From positions 1 to 26,893 of the forward strand of contig JBDTVG010000287.1 in the NCBI GenBank assembly GCA_040007395.1: a stretch of DNA of 26,893 nt, given 5' to 3'. Position numbers and translations under genes: made by a program. Below the pieces are notes generated by a model that was not told where the DNA came from, made no database searches, and saw only the letters and a list, made by a program, of their open reading frames with translations. This document shows positions 7,469 through 15,763 of the stretch, piece by piece; the stretch's first letter is position 1; each line of letters opens with the position of its first letter. Source of the DNA: DATGFK01 sp040007395. GTDB lineage: Bacteria > Chloroflexota > Anaerolineae > Aggregatilineales > UBA2796.

Positions 7469-8269
7469 ATGAGACTATCTCGACCAATTCTCACTAAGCG
7501 TACCTATCTGCCTGCTTATCTTTTGATAGCTGTACTGCTCGTGCTCTCGGCTTGCTCAAGTGCCACACCTGCCACGCCCACCCCTGTCCCGCCGACGACT
7601 GCTCCCGCTGCGAACGCAGCCGCCAGTTCAGATGTGGCAAGCGAAATCGCGGCGGCTGATGCCGGTAAATCACCATGTATTGGTGTCCAACCTGCTGCCA
7701 ACGAAAACATCCCGACTGATGCCAGTTCAAAGAAATGGACTGCTCCAGAAGTTGTGACTTTTGGCAACAAACTCTACTGTGCTATTCTGACCACGAAAAA
7801 CGGACGGATTGTCGCTGAACTGTTCCCAAAGATTGCGCCCAAGAATGTCAACAATTTTGTATTTCTGGCGAAACAGGGCTACTACGAGAACATCACCTTC
7901 CACCGTGTAATCGCGGGCTTTATGGCACAGAGTGGTGATCCAACGGGGACTGGTGGAGGTGGCCCCGGTTACGATAATATTCCGCTGGAAACCAACCCGG
8001 CGATCAAGTATGACCGCGAAGGGCGTGTTGGCGTGGCTCGAACGAGTGATCCGAACTCGGCAGGCAGCCAATTTTTCATCACCTTTGTGCCGCAACCGAA
8101 TCTGGATGCACAACCGGGCAGCGATGGCTATACCATCATTGGTCAGGTGGTGGAAGGCATGAACACCGTTCGGCAAATCGCGATCCGCGATGTTGACAAG
8201 ACTCCAAATCTGCCGACGGGCGACGCATTGATCTCGGTGCGTATTGTAGAATTGCCAGTCACTAAATAA
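7469..8269 (+). CDS. Lipoprotein cyclophilin-type peptidyl-prolyl cis-trans isomerase
   Basis: Exported proline isomerase that assists protein folding outside the cytoplasm. A signal peptide ends in the lipobox LSAC with lipidated Cys29. A low-complexity Ala/Pro/Thr linker follows (about 30-60), then the cyclophilin domain (about 105-264). Active-site signatures are FHRVIAGFMAQSGDPTGTG, GSQFFITF and DGYTIIGQVVEGM. An AAGGAAA ribosome site precedes the ATG. TsaD starts 25 bases after its stop on the same strand, so cotranscription is likely although the functions are unrelated. Family membership is clear; the client proteins are unknown. Confidence 0.92.
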   Translation: MRLSRPILTKRTYLPAYLLIAVLLVLSACSSATPATPTPVPPTTAPAANAAASSDVASEIAAADAGKSPCIGVQPAANENIPTDASSKKWTAPEVVTFGNKLYCAILTTKNGRIVAELFPKIAPKNVNNFVFLAKQGYYENITFHRVIAGFMAQSGDPTGTGGGGPGYDNIPLETNPAIKYDREGRVGVARTSDPNSAGSQFFITFVPQPNLDAQPGSDGYTIIGQVVEGMNTVRQIAIRDVDKTPNLPTGDALISVRIVELPVTK

Positions 8270-8294
8270 CGAACGGCTAGAACGACTACTTATC

Positions 8295-9365
8295 ATGACC
8301 TTGATTTTGGGCATCGAAACGTCATGCGATGAGACGGCGGCGGCGCTGGTCGAAGATGGAGTACACATCCGCTCCAGCGTCATCGCCTCACAGATCGCCA
8401 CGCATAGCCAGTACGGTGGTGTGTTCCCCGAAGTCGCCTCGCGAATGCACGTCGAGGCGATCTCGCTAGTGGCGCGACAAGCACTCGATGAGGCGCAGGT
8501 TACGGCACGTGACATCGACGCGATTGCCGTGACTCGTGGGCCGGGGCTGGCAGGATCGCTGTTGGTGGGCGTAAATTTTGCCAAGGGATTGGCTTTCGGC
8601 TGGAACAAACCCCTGATCGGCGTTAACCATATCGAAGGGCATATCTACAGCCTGTGGCTAACCGAACATGCCGATCAGATTATTTTCCCAGTATTGTGTT
8701 TGGTCGTGTCTGGTGGTCACACCGAACTGCTACTGATGACCGATCACGGGCAGTATCAGATGCTTGGTTATACATTGGACGATGCCGCCGGGGAAGCCTT
8801 TGACAAGGTAGGACGGCTGCTTGGCTTGCCCTATCCCGGCGGCCCCGCCATCGAAAAGGCTGCCCGTGAAGGTAATCCATCGGCCTATCGTCTTACCCGA
8901 CCTATGCTTGACGACAGCTTTAACTTTAGCTTCTCTGGGTTGAAAACACAGGTGATGCGGGCGGTACAGGTTCCGCCGCCATCGGGCAAACGCACACGCG
9001 GCGAAGAATCGATGGAACCGGGACATATCAGGCCGGACGTTAATGTGAACGATGTGGCAGCGAGTTTTCAGAGTATTGCAGTAGATATGTTAGTCGAAAA
9101 GACTATCCGGGCGGCACAGGCGTTCGGCGCAACCGAGATTCTTATGGCAGGTGGAGTCAGCGCCAATCGGCTGCTGCGCGAGGAATTGCAGCGACGGAGC
9201 AGGTTGCCAGTGCGTTACCCACCGCTCAAGCTCTGCACCGACAATGCCGCGATGATCGCCTCAGCAGGCTACTTCAACTTTCGCGCTGGACACACCGACG
9301 ATCTGGCGCTGGATGTACAGCCTATGCTGCCGATTGCCACTTTGAATGGTAGCCACACGGCATAG
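8295..9365 (+). CDS. tsaD: tRNA N6-adenosine threonylcarbamoyltransferase TsaD
   Basis: Catalytic subunit of the t6A machinery. It transfers the threonylcarbamoyl group from threonylcarbamoyl-AMP to A37 of ANN-decoding tRNAs, acting in the cytoplasm with TsaB and TsaE. The ASKHA-fold signatures are plain: ILGIETSCDETAAALV at the N-terminus, the metal ligands His112 and His116 in NHIEGH, LVVSGGHTELL, DDAAGEAFDKVGRLLGLPYPGGP, LMAGGVSANRLLRE and a late CTDNAAMIA. Length (356 aa) is slightly above the usual ~340 because of an insertion around residues 235-250 (PPPSGKRTRGEES). No clear Shine-Dalgarno precedes the ATG, consistent with coupling to the cyclophilin gene. The TsaC partner is at 18236. 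Confidence 0.97.
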   Translation: MTLILGIETSCDETAAALVEDGVHIRSSVIASQIATHSQYGGVFPEVASRMHVEAISLVARQALDEAQVTARDIDAIAVTRGPGLAGSLLVGVNFAKGLAFGWNKPLIGVNHIEGHIYSLWLTEHADQIIFPVLCLVVSGGHTELLLMTDHGQYQMLGYTLDDAAGEAFDKVGRLLGLPYPGGPAIEKAAREGNPSAYRLTRPMLDDSFNFSFSGLKTQVMRAVQVPPPSGKRTRGEESMEPGHIRPDVNVNDVAASFQSIAVDMLVEKTIRAAQAFGATEILMAGGVSANRLLREELQRRSRLPVRYPPLKLCTDNAAMIASAGYFNFRAGHTDDLALDVQPMLPIATLNGSHTA

Positions 9366-9377
9366 AAACAAAATACT

Positions 9378-10895
9378 CTATTGATTGTTAGAGGGTAAGG
9401 CGGCACAGTACGCCGCAAGCTGTGTGTCGTAAGCAGGCGTTGACGGAGCGTCACGCTTGAGGAGTACTACGTTATCTTGATAGAAGATTGGATGGTAGTT
9501 TTCTTTCGCAAATTGATTGCACACAAACTGATGCGGCACCCCGAACGATACGAACCGTGTATCTGCCAGATCGACCAACGAGAGATCACAGCTAGACCAG
9601 TTGCCGATCCCGAAAACGTAGATATATTTGCGCTGTCCATACCGGGCAGTGATGTTATTGCTTGCCGTCAGGCACGACTCCGGCGGGATCATCTTTTCGA
9701 CGGCGCGCAGCCCTTCGATACTCGCGCCGCTTTCCCAACCATAGATCGGCGCATAAGGTTCGCGAGGGACAAAGAAGAACGGATTAAACAGCGTAAACAT
9801 CGCCAGTGTCCCGGCAATCATGCCTGCCAGAACGGATCGCTGTACGGCGATTGGGCGCAGTCTCAATTTGAGCCGACGCGCCAAAGCCGGGACTTCATAC
9901 GCGCCTTTGATCGCGGCGACCATTAGAAACGGTACAACATCGGATAGGTATTGGTGATAAATACCACTCTGATTAAGATTTGCCGAAAGCAACGACAACG
10001 CAATAATCGGGCTGGCGATGGCCAGAATACGTGGCTTGAGCAGTGGTGTAAACAGCAGCGGTATAAATATTTGCACCAGAAACCGCAGCTTGACGGGCGT
10101 ATCTGGCCCGGTGATGTATTTGATCTTTTCGGCAAGCGTGCCTGTGAATAGCCACGCATAGCGCAGATAAGCCTGACTTGGCAACCCGCTGACACTTTGC
10201 GCGGCAGGGATGATCACAAAAAAACCAAGCAGCGCCCAGACGATTCCCAACACAACCCAGCCCAAACCGAGCCGCCAACGATTAGCCGCATCAACCGGAT
10301 CAGAGGAAAAATACCAGTATAGGCCAAGGCCCGCCACGACCAATCCCATTTCTTCCTTACATAACAGGCTAAGCAGCAGCAGCACTGATACCCACCGATA
10401 GCGCTTGAGTTCGGCGCAATCCCACGCGAAAAGCAAGATCGGCGTGACAAGGGTTATCGGGTGAAAGTCGAACTTGTTAGCCCATCCGACAGCGGGATAG
10501 AACAGATACAAGGCGGCAAAGACGAAACCTGCCCACGATTTTTGCCATTGGCGAAGGGCAATGCGATAGACAGGGATAGCGCCAATCGCTAGCGCTACCG
10601 TTTGTAAAATTAGCAACCAGCGTGTATCGCTGAAAATCAGGGTGAATGGTGCGATCAGCAGCAGGATCGGCTCGACATGAAACGCCCAATTGCTAACATT
10701 GTTGCCCTCAATGCTTACGCCCATCACATCAGTATGCACCGTGCGCCATAGGATCTGATCATAGAACGCCAGATCAAAGCCTGTTGCGTTGTAACGTTCG
10801 TAGCGTCCAATGGTGAACACACTGAACGCGGCGATATAAATGGCAATGAGTACCACTGTGGCACGCCAATAGCGGCGCTCAACTTGAATATTCAT
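9378..10895 (-). CDS. DUF2079 multi-pass membrane protein
   Basis: 505-residue integral membrane protein with about ten hydrophobic segments. The N-terminal DUF2079 pattern is visible: GFDLAFYDQILWRTVH, then HVEPILLLIAPFTLIFSDTRWLLILQT and a LYPAVGWANKFDFHP loop. DUF2079 proteins resemble GT-C glycosyltransferase folds; a lipid-linked-sugar transferase role is conceivable but not established. A likely soluble extracytoplasmic domain makes up the last ~120 residues and contains several cysteines. The stop is 12 bases from that of tsaD (convergent). A TTGACA box 17 bases from TTATCC lies upstream at 10968-10940, inside the end of the preceding gene. No Shine-Dalgarno is obvious before the ATG. 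Confidence 0.85.
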   Translation of the reverse strand: MNIQVERRYWRATVVLIAIYIAAFSVFTIGRYERYNATGFDLAFYDQILWRTVHTDVMGVSIEGNNVSNWAFHVEPILLLIAPFTLIFSDTRWLLILQTVALAIGAIPVYRIALRQWQKSWAGFVFAALYLFYPAVGWANKFDFHPITLVTPILLFAWDCAELKRYRWVSVLLLLSLLCKEEMGLVVAGLGLYWYFSSDPVDAANRWRLGLGWVVLGIVWALLGFFVIIPAAQSVSGLPSQAYLRYAWLFTGTLAEKIKYITGPDTPVKLRFLVQIFIPLLFTPLLKPRILAIASPIIALSLLSANLNQSGIYHQYLSDVVPFLMVAAIKGAYEVPALARRLKLRLRPIAVQRSVLAGMIAGTLAMFTLFNPFFFVPREPYAPIYGWESGASIEGLRAVEKMIPPESCLTASNNITARYGQRKYIYVFGIGNWSSCDLSLVDLADTRFVSFGVPHQFVCNQFAKENYHPIFYQDNVVLLKRDAPSTPAYDTQLAAYCAALPSNNQ

Positions 10896-10964
10896 TTATA
10901 ATTGTTACCAATCGTGTTGGCCCCACGATATGATTCGGTGGATAAGCAAATGACTGAATCTCTG

Positions 10965-13010
10965 TCAATCGAAATCTATTTGCCAATCTTCTTCAGACAA
11001 TCCTGCCATCGAGATAAGGTTACGACATAGGCTTTTAGCCTTGTCGCCAGTAAGATCTAAATTTATCCACCAGCCATTAGAAAGCTCACGAGACCTGCGG
11101 CGAGAATTATCCCGAATAAAAGAACTCGGTAACTGTTCTGCGAGGTTATCAAAGTTATCTACTAACTTGACAATACATTCAGCAGTTTGAAATGCAACGT
11201 CGCGCCAAGATTTAACATCATGGCGTTCGCCCAACACCAAAAGAGATTTAGGCTTATTTTCTACCGCCGATTGTGATACTGGTGGTTCGCCCAATGAACT
11301 CCATATTTTTAGAATATTGTCCAGAAGCCACTCAGCTCGCATTCGAATGGCCTCTTCATCCCAAACCAGGCAGTCCGCCGCAAAATAAGCACTATTCAGG
11401 CGTAAAGCGTGACTTGCAAGCTTTTGTTTCTTTATAGCAAAGGATGCATTAGATAGTACGGAGTTCCATTCTTGAGTTACAAGAGTTAAGTTACCGAGTG
11501 TGTGCAGATAATCTTGCCATACTTGCTCGGCATTTTCCCCTAAGTCATGCTGCCATTCTCTGTCAAGTGATTGTGGCATAATGTGTTCTATCGTTGGGCT
11601 TGCATCCAGAACTGTGTGCCCTCCGCTACCTGCTGAGAGAAATCTATTAATACTTTCCAAAATCAGATACATTTTGTCGCGGGTTTGGCTACGTCGATCA
11701 TAAAGCGGTTCAACCAAAACAGTTTTTCTAAGCCGAGCATCACTTGGATAGTTCTTAGTCAGCAGTTTTTGACGTAGTGACGTTTCAAACTTCGTTGTGT
11801 CAATATCTGCCCATAAGGTAGGAAACATTTTGTTGAGGTAGTTAGTTTGTTCTCCTGCTAGATAGCGACGAACAATATAATTCTCTAATACATTCAATCC
11901 ATCAAGAAATTCACTCAAACGGAGTTGCCCTTGTTGCAATGCTTCATACATTGCTAGGAGAAAAGGGTATGCGGTGGATATTTCCAAAATATTGAGCCGC
12001 TGCAAAGCTATTTCTATACTTGCATTGGGTTCATCATCAGGACGTAGAAAGCGATCATAATATTCTGCAAAACGCTTTAAAGTACTAATCTCACCAATAA
12101 ATGCTTCTGGTGTTCGAAAGTCTTTTTCAATACGATCACGAAAACGAGCGTAAACGTGTTCCTCATTGCACAATACTCCCATCCTCAACGCCAAATAGTG
12201 CCTGAGGAAAGCTGTTAGTTCGCCAAGACGAGAGCGCCCGACGGTGCGTTTCTCCTGCAACAGGATTTCTATCTCTGACCAATATTTTTCAAACACCATT
12301 TCTTGCTGCGCTTCTGGCAACCGCATAGCGATGTAATTACGAACTAGGTCAGCTTGTGAAAGTGGTTTGCCTTTCGCATTAAGGCTTTCAAATATTTCAT
12401 AAGGTCTTTCCTTCTGCTCCAAATCTATAAAAACAACCTGCATACAGTTTGTCAATACGATAAAAAACTTCTCTGGGTCTAACAACCCCTGTGTGAGCCT
12501 GTATTCCAGTTCTTTCCCCAAATATTCATAAGCTTGAGGTATTCTTGAATCAGGAGAGTCATCACCCTCACCTTCTATGATTGCTATATAAGCTGTACGA
12601 TCTCCATATTTTGTTGTAGGCAAGAGCTTGAAATATAATAAACCTTCCTCGTCTGGGTTGGTTAACAAACGTCGAACCTTTTTGTACAGACTTGGATGGC
12701 TTTCTTTTATGAGATGACCTAGCGCACACAAAATAACAGAAATTGTAATTAACCGTTGCTGTCCGTCCACGAGCTTAAAGGCGGGTACAGTTCCGTTACG
12801 TGTCCCATCGTTAATTACCACTAATGCACCCATAAAATGCTCAGGCTCATTGTCTGAGGAATAAGCCTCATAGACACTGAATACATCATCAATTAGTGTT
12901 TTCCAGTTAGTTTTATCCCACGCATATTCTCGTTGAAAATGTGGCAACATATAGTGAACATCGCCACCCGTGCTAAACACCTTAGAAATTTTGAGACTTC
13001 GTGCTTCCAT
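10965..13010 (-). CDS. DUF262/DUF1524 (GmrSD-like) putative nuclease, candidate anti-phage defence
   Basis: 681-residue protein with the two-domain layout of GmrSD-type enzymes. The N-terminal DUF262 domain (ParB/Srx-like fold, nucleotide-driven) shows FQREYAW (25-31) and DGQQRL (82-87). The middle is helical. The DUF1524 HNH-type nuclease domain shows IEHIMPQ (474-480), GNLTL (506-510) and Asn516. About 100 extra C-terminal residues (from ~575) are of unknown function. Related proteins (GmrSD, BrxU) cut modified phage DNA using NTP hydrolysis; a standalone fusion implies both activities in one chain. The gene is visibly AT-richer than its neighbours, with many A/T-ending codons, suggesting transfer. 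A weak AAGG site precedes the ATG. The substrate is unknown. Confidence 0.88.
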   Translation of the reverse strand: MEARSLKISKVFSTGGDVHYMLPHFQREYAWDKTNWKTLIDDVFSVYEAYSSDNEPEHFMGALVVINDGTRNGTVPAFKLVDGQQRLITISVILCALGHLIKESHPSLYKKVRRLLTNPDEEGLLYFKLLPTTKYGDRTAYIAIIEGEGDDSPDSRIPQAYEYLGKELEYRLTQGLLDPEKFFIVLTNCMQVVFIDLEQKERPYEIFESLNAKGKPLSQADLVRNYIAMRLPEAQQEMVFEKYWSEIEILLQEKRTVGRSRLGELTAFLRHYLALRMGVLCNEEHVYARFRDRIEKDFRTPEAFIGEISTLKRFAEYYDRFLRPDDEPNASIEIALQRLNILEISTAYPFLLAMYEALQQGQLRLSEFLDGLNVLENYIVRRYLAGEQTNYLNKMFPTLWADIDTTKFETSLRQKLLTKNYPSDARLRKTVLVEPLYDRRSQTRDKMYLILESINRFLSAGSGGHTVLDASPTIEHIMPQSLDREWQHDLGENAEQVWQDYLHTLGNLTLVTQEWNSVLSNASFAIKKQKLASHALRLNSAYFAADCLVWDEEAIRMRAEWLLDNILKIWSSLGEPPVSQSAVENKPKSLLVLGERHDVKSWRDVAFQTAECIVKLVDNFDNLAEQLPSSFIRDNSRRRSRELSNGWWINLDLTGDKAKSLCRNLISMAGLSEEDWQIDFD

Positions 13011-13337
13011 AATATTTAACCTTTCTGTTGTTGGGTATGTATATCTCGGTATTCACCATATAGGGTTATATAACATGGGGAAAGAGGTATCGAACATGAA
13101 GTGCAATATAGAACCTTATAGTAAGGTCGATAATAAGTCAAGCTGTCTCTAAGAGCAAGCCGTTGAGTAACGAAATTTAACTTATCGCTATCTATCTTCT
13201 TTGTTTAGAAAACCTTTTACCCTCAGCATCAGGCGAACGTTGAGTAAGCGTCAGTGGCGGTTCAGCCAAGCCTTGCTATAATCTCGCCGCCCTAAGCGAT
13301 AGGAAAGATCGCGCAATGTGTGATGTAGGAGTATTTT
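13011..13337. promoter_or_regulatory. Divergent intergenic region between the DUF262 gene and the wzz operon
   Basis: About 325 AT-rich bases without a convincing gene. On the minus strand TTGACT (13136-13141) and TATAAG (13115-13120) are 15 bases apart. The -10 lies in a small palindrome, ACCTTA-TAG-TAAGGT (13113-13127), which could be an operator for the DUF262 gene. On the plus strand an extended -10 sits at 13274-13282. Confidence 0.4.
13274..13282 (+). promoter_or_regulatory. Extended -10 promoter of the wzz-cpsD-rml operon
   Basis: TGCTATAAT is a consensus extended -10 (TG, one base, TATAAT). It predicts a transcription start near 13289, about 50 bases before the TTG start of the chain-length gene. 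No -35 match is seen at the usual distance, as is common for extended -10 promoters. Confidence 0.6.
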
Positions 13338-13991
13338 TTGAATTTAACAGAGTACGTGCGAATTTTCGTGCGGCGCGGCTGGATCATTCTGCTGGCGGCG
13401 GTGCTGACGGCAGGTAGTGGCTACATCTTTAGCAAACTGCAAACGCCAGTGTTCCGTTCCACCCAGAAGATTCTGGTCAAGCCCGCCCGCATTGACTTCG
13501 GCCTGACGCAAAGTTTGAAACAGGTCATGGACAGTTGGGCGACACGGATCGATACCGAACTGCGCGCTAAAGAAGTGATCGATGCGCTCAAACTGGATAT
13601 GACCCCCGGCGCACTGCATGAACTGGTGCATATCACACCCGACCTGAACAACCTGCAATTGAACGTTGACGTTGATTCTACCCGGCCTGATCAGGCCAAT
13701 AGAATTGCCAGCGAGTATGGATCACAGTTTATCCAGTGGCGTAATCAGGAAAACCAACCGACTCGGCTGGAAGACCGTATCAACGCTGAATTATTGGACG
13801 CACCGCAGGCCAGTCTGTTGCGACCCAACACCAAGATTAACGTCATCGCTGGGGCGTTGTTAGGCGTATTGGTCGGCGGTGTCATTATCTTTGCGCTGGA
13901 ATTTCTCGACTCGAACATCGTGCGGAGTGCCAAAGATGTCGAGCGCTATTTACAGTTGTCGGTACTCGGCAACCTACCCGATACGCAATAA
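13338..13991 (+). CDS. Wzz-type polysaccharide co-polymerase / chain-length determinant
   Basis: 217-residue inner-membrane protein of the Wzz/YveK (CapA) type, which controls polysaccharide chain length and activates the partner tyrosine kinase. Two membrane segments flank a periplasmic or external domain: WIILLAAVLTAGSGYIF (about 15-31) and INVIAGALLGVLVGGVIIFAL (about 167-187). The second is followed by the usual short cytoplasmic tail (EFLDSNIVRSAKDVERYLQLSVLGNLP). It is shorter than Proteobacterial Wzz, as expected for the split Gram-positive-like type. The start is TTG, supported by AGGAG six bases upstream. The kinase-like CpsD gene begins 31 bases after the stop. Confidence 0.88.
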   Translation: MNLTEYVRIFVRRGWIILLAAVLTAGSGYIFSKLQTPVFRSTQKILVKPARIDFGLTQSLKQVMDSWATRIDTELRAKEVIDALKLDMTPGALHELVHITPDLNNLQLNVDVDSTRPDQANRIASEYGSQFIQWRNQENQPTRLEDRINAELLDAPQASLLRPNTKINVIAGALLGVLVGGVIIFALEFLDSNIVRSAKDVERYLQLSVLGNLPDTQ

Positions 13992-14022
13992 TGCGCCATA
14001 ATCGCCACAGACAGGAGCCGTG

Positions 14023-14685
14023 ATGCCGAAGCTCATCACCTTACAAGATCCAACCTCCCCCGCCGCCGAAGCCTTCCGCACGCTGCGTACAAATATCCTG
14101 TTCTCAGCGCTCGATAAGCCAATCAAGACTCTGCTGGTTACGTCGCCTGCACCGGATGAAGGCAAAAGCTCAACAGTGGCGAATCTGGCAGTTACGATGG
14201 CGCAGGCCGGACATGTCACGATATTGGTCGATGGCGACTTACGCCGTCCAGCCCAACACACACTCTGGGAGATCCCCAATGAGCGCGGCCTGACTTCTAT
14301 GATGCTCGATTCGACCTTGAGCAAGCCGCCTGTCCAAAACGTTGGCATTGATAACCTATCGATCCTGACTAGCGGGCCACTGCCCCCTAACCCGGCAGAT
14401 CTTTTGAGCGCCCATCGCATGGATGACATTTTGCAATTACTCGCCGGGGAGGCCGAATACGTGCTGTTCGATGCGCCGCCTGTGCTGGCTGTAACTGATA
14501 CAGCGCTGTTAGCCTCCAAACTTGATGCGCTGCTGTTGGTCATCAAAGCCGGATCGACCCGACGCGATCAGGCGCAGCGAGCTAAAGAGGTCTTGCAGCG
14601 AGCCAATATCCGGGTCATTGGTGTGGCCTTGAGCAATGCGCCACGCGATAGCAATATGACCCCATACTATGGAGCCAAGAAGTAA
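14023..14685 (+). CDS. CpsD/CapB-family BY-kinase (tyrosine-protein kinase, exopolysaccharide)
   Basis: Cytoplasmic P-loop bacterial tyrosine kinase, 220 aa, that pairs with the preceding Wzz-type protein to control polysaccharide assembly. EAFRTLRTNI (16-25) is the typical N-terminal activator and oligomerisation motif. Walker A is SPAPDEGKSS (41-50), Walker A' ILVDGD (67-72) and Walker B VLFDAPP (147-153). The C-terminus carries only two adjacent tyrosines (Tyr215, Tyr216) rather than a long tyrosine cluster, so autophosphorylation may be limited. ATG at 14023 is preferred over GTG at 14020 because AGGAG is five bases upstream. rmlA follows directly. Confidence 0.9.
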   Translation: MPKLITLQDPTSPAAEAFRTLRTNILFSALDKPIKTLLVTSPAPDEGKSSTVANLAVTMAQAGHVTILVDGDLRRPAQHTLWEIPNERGLTSMMLDSTLSKPPVQNVGIDNLSILTSGPLPPNPADLLSAHRMDDILQLLAGEAEYVLFDAPPVLAVTDTALLASKLDALLLVIKAGSTRRDQAQRAKEVLQRANIRVIGVALSNAPRDSNMTPYYGAKK

Positions 14686-14686
14686 C

Positions 14687-15754
14687 ATGAAGGGATTGAT
14701 CCTGAGTGGCGGCAAAGGCACACGGCTCTATCCACTGACCTATACACGAGCCAAGCAGTTGATCCCGGTTGCTAACAAGCCGGTGCTAGTCCGTGTGATC
14801 GAGGCGATCCGTGATGCGGGTATTGACGAGATCGGGATCGTGATTGGCGAGACAGGGCCAGAGATCCGTGAGGCAGTCGGCAACGGGGATCGCTATGGGG
14901 TCAAGATCACCTACCTACCACAGGATGCGCCGTCAGGTTTGGCACACGCCGTTAAGATTTCGCGAGACTTCTTGCAGGATGATCGCTTCGTGATGTTCCT
15001 CGGCGATAACGTGATTCAGGGCGGCATCAGCCCACTCATCGCGGATTTCGCCAACCACCATGACTGGAACAGCCAGATCGTCCTGACTCGTGTGGAGCAT
15101 CCTGAGCAGTACGGCGTTGCCACGTTAACTGAGAATGGACGCATCGAACGGTTGGTGGAAAAGCCCAAAGAGCCAATGTCCGATCTGGCGTTGGTCGGGA
15201 TCTATATGTTCGATAAGCATATCTTCGAGGCGACGGCGGCGATCAAACCGTCGTGGCGCGGCGAACTGGAGATCACTGATGCGATCCAATGGCTCGTTGA
15301 AAATGGCTATCAGGTCTACCCGCATGTCCATACAGGTTGGTGGATTGACACAGGTCGCCCCGATGACATGCTCACGGCGAATAGCCATGTGCTCGAAGAA
15401 CTTACCCCAGAGATTCGCGGCACTGTCGATGCCGACTCGTCGATTGACTCGCGGGTGACGATTGAACGCGGCGCAGAGGTTATCGGCAGTACGATACGCG
15501 GCCCCGCCATCATTGGGGAAGGCACACGTATTATCAACAGCTATATTGGCCCGTTCACCAGCATTTACCACCATGTCGAGATCGAGAACTGCGAGATCGA
15601 ATACAGCATCGTATTGGAAAATAGCAAGCTGTGCAATATCGATACCCGCATCAATGGCAGCCTGATTGGGCGCAACGTTGAGATGGAACGCGCTCCAATC
15701 CGGCCTCGTGCGCTCAAGCTCACGCTAGGCGACTACAGTAAAGTCAGGTTGTAA
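14687..15754 (+). CDS. rmlA: Glucose-1-phosphate thymidylyltransferase, long form (RmlA type)
   Basis: Makes dTDP-glucose from dTTP and glucose-1-phosphate, the first step towards dTDP-deoxysugars. The nucleotidyltransferase domain (1 to ~240) shows LILSGGKGTRLYPLTYTRAK and QLIPVANKP, FLGDNVI with the metal-binding Asp, EKPKEP, and WWIDTGRPDDML. A left-handed beta-helix follows (about 250-340, repeats such as GTVDADSSIDSRVTIERGA and GPAIIGEGTRI). This matches the 'long' RmlA/StrD class of about 355 aa. The start is ATG at 14687, two bases after the cpsD stop; the in-frame ATG at 14669 overlaps cpsD and is less likely. Some long-form homologues act on other sugar phosphates, but rmlB nearby supports dTDP-glucose. 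Confidence 0.9.
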   Translation: MKGLILSGGKGTRLYPLTYTRAKQLIPVANKPVLVRVIEAIRDAGIDEIGIVIGETGPEIREAVGNGDRYGVKITYLPQDAPSGLAHAVKISRDFLQDDRFVMFLGDNVIQGGISPLIADFANHHDWNSQIVLTRVEHPEQYGVATLTENGRIERLVEKPKEPMSDLALVGIYMFDKHIFEATAAIKPSWRGELEITDAIQWLVENGYQVYPHVHTGWWIDTGRPDDMLTANSHVLEELTPEIRGTVDADSSIDSRVTIERGAEVIGSTIRGPAIIGEGTRIINSYIGPFTSIYHHVEIENCEIEYSIVLENSKLCNIDTRINGSLIGRNVEMERAPIRPRALKLTLGDYSKVRL

Positions 15755-15763
15755 GGAACATTC

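Noticed and set aside
7727..8608. 293-codon minus-strand frame opposite the cyclophilin and tsaD genes
   Set aside because: Both plus-strand genes carry full family signatures. The antisense frame has no motif and spans two genes.
12970..13152. 60-codon plus-strand frame overlapping the DUF262 start
   Set aside because: It has no Shine-Dalgarno, overlaps the start of a well-supported gene and has no recognisable sequence.
13974..14546. 190-codon minus-strand frame opposite cpsD
   Set aside because: It is Ser-rich antisense of a gene with intact Walker motifs and has no ribosome site.
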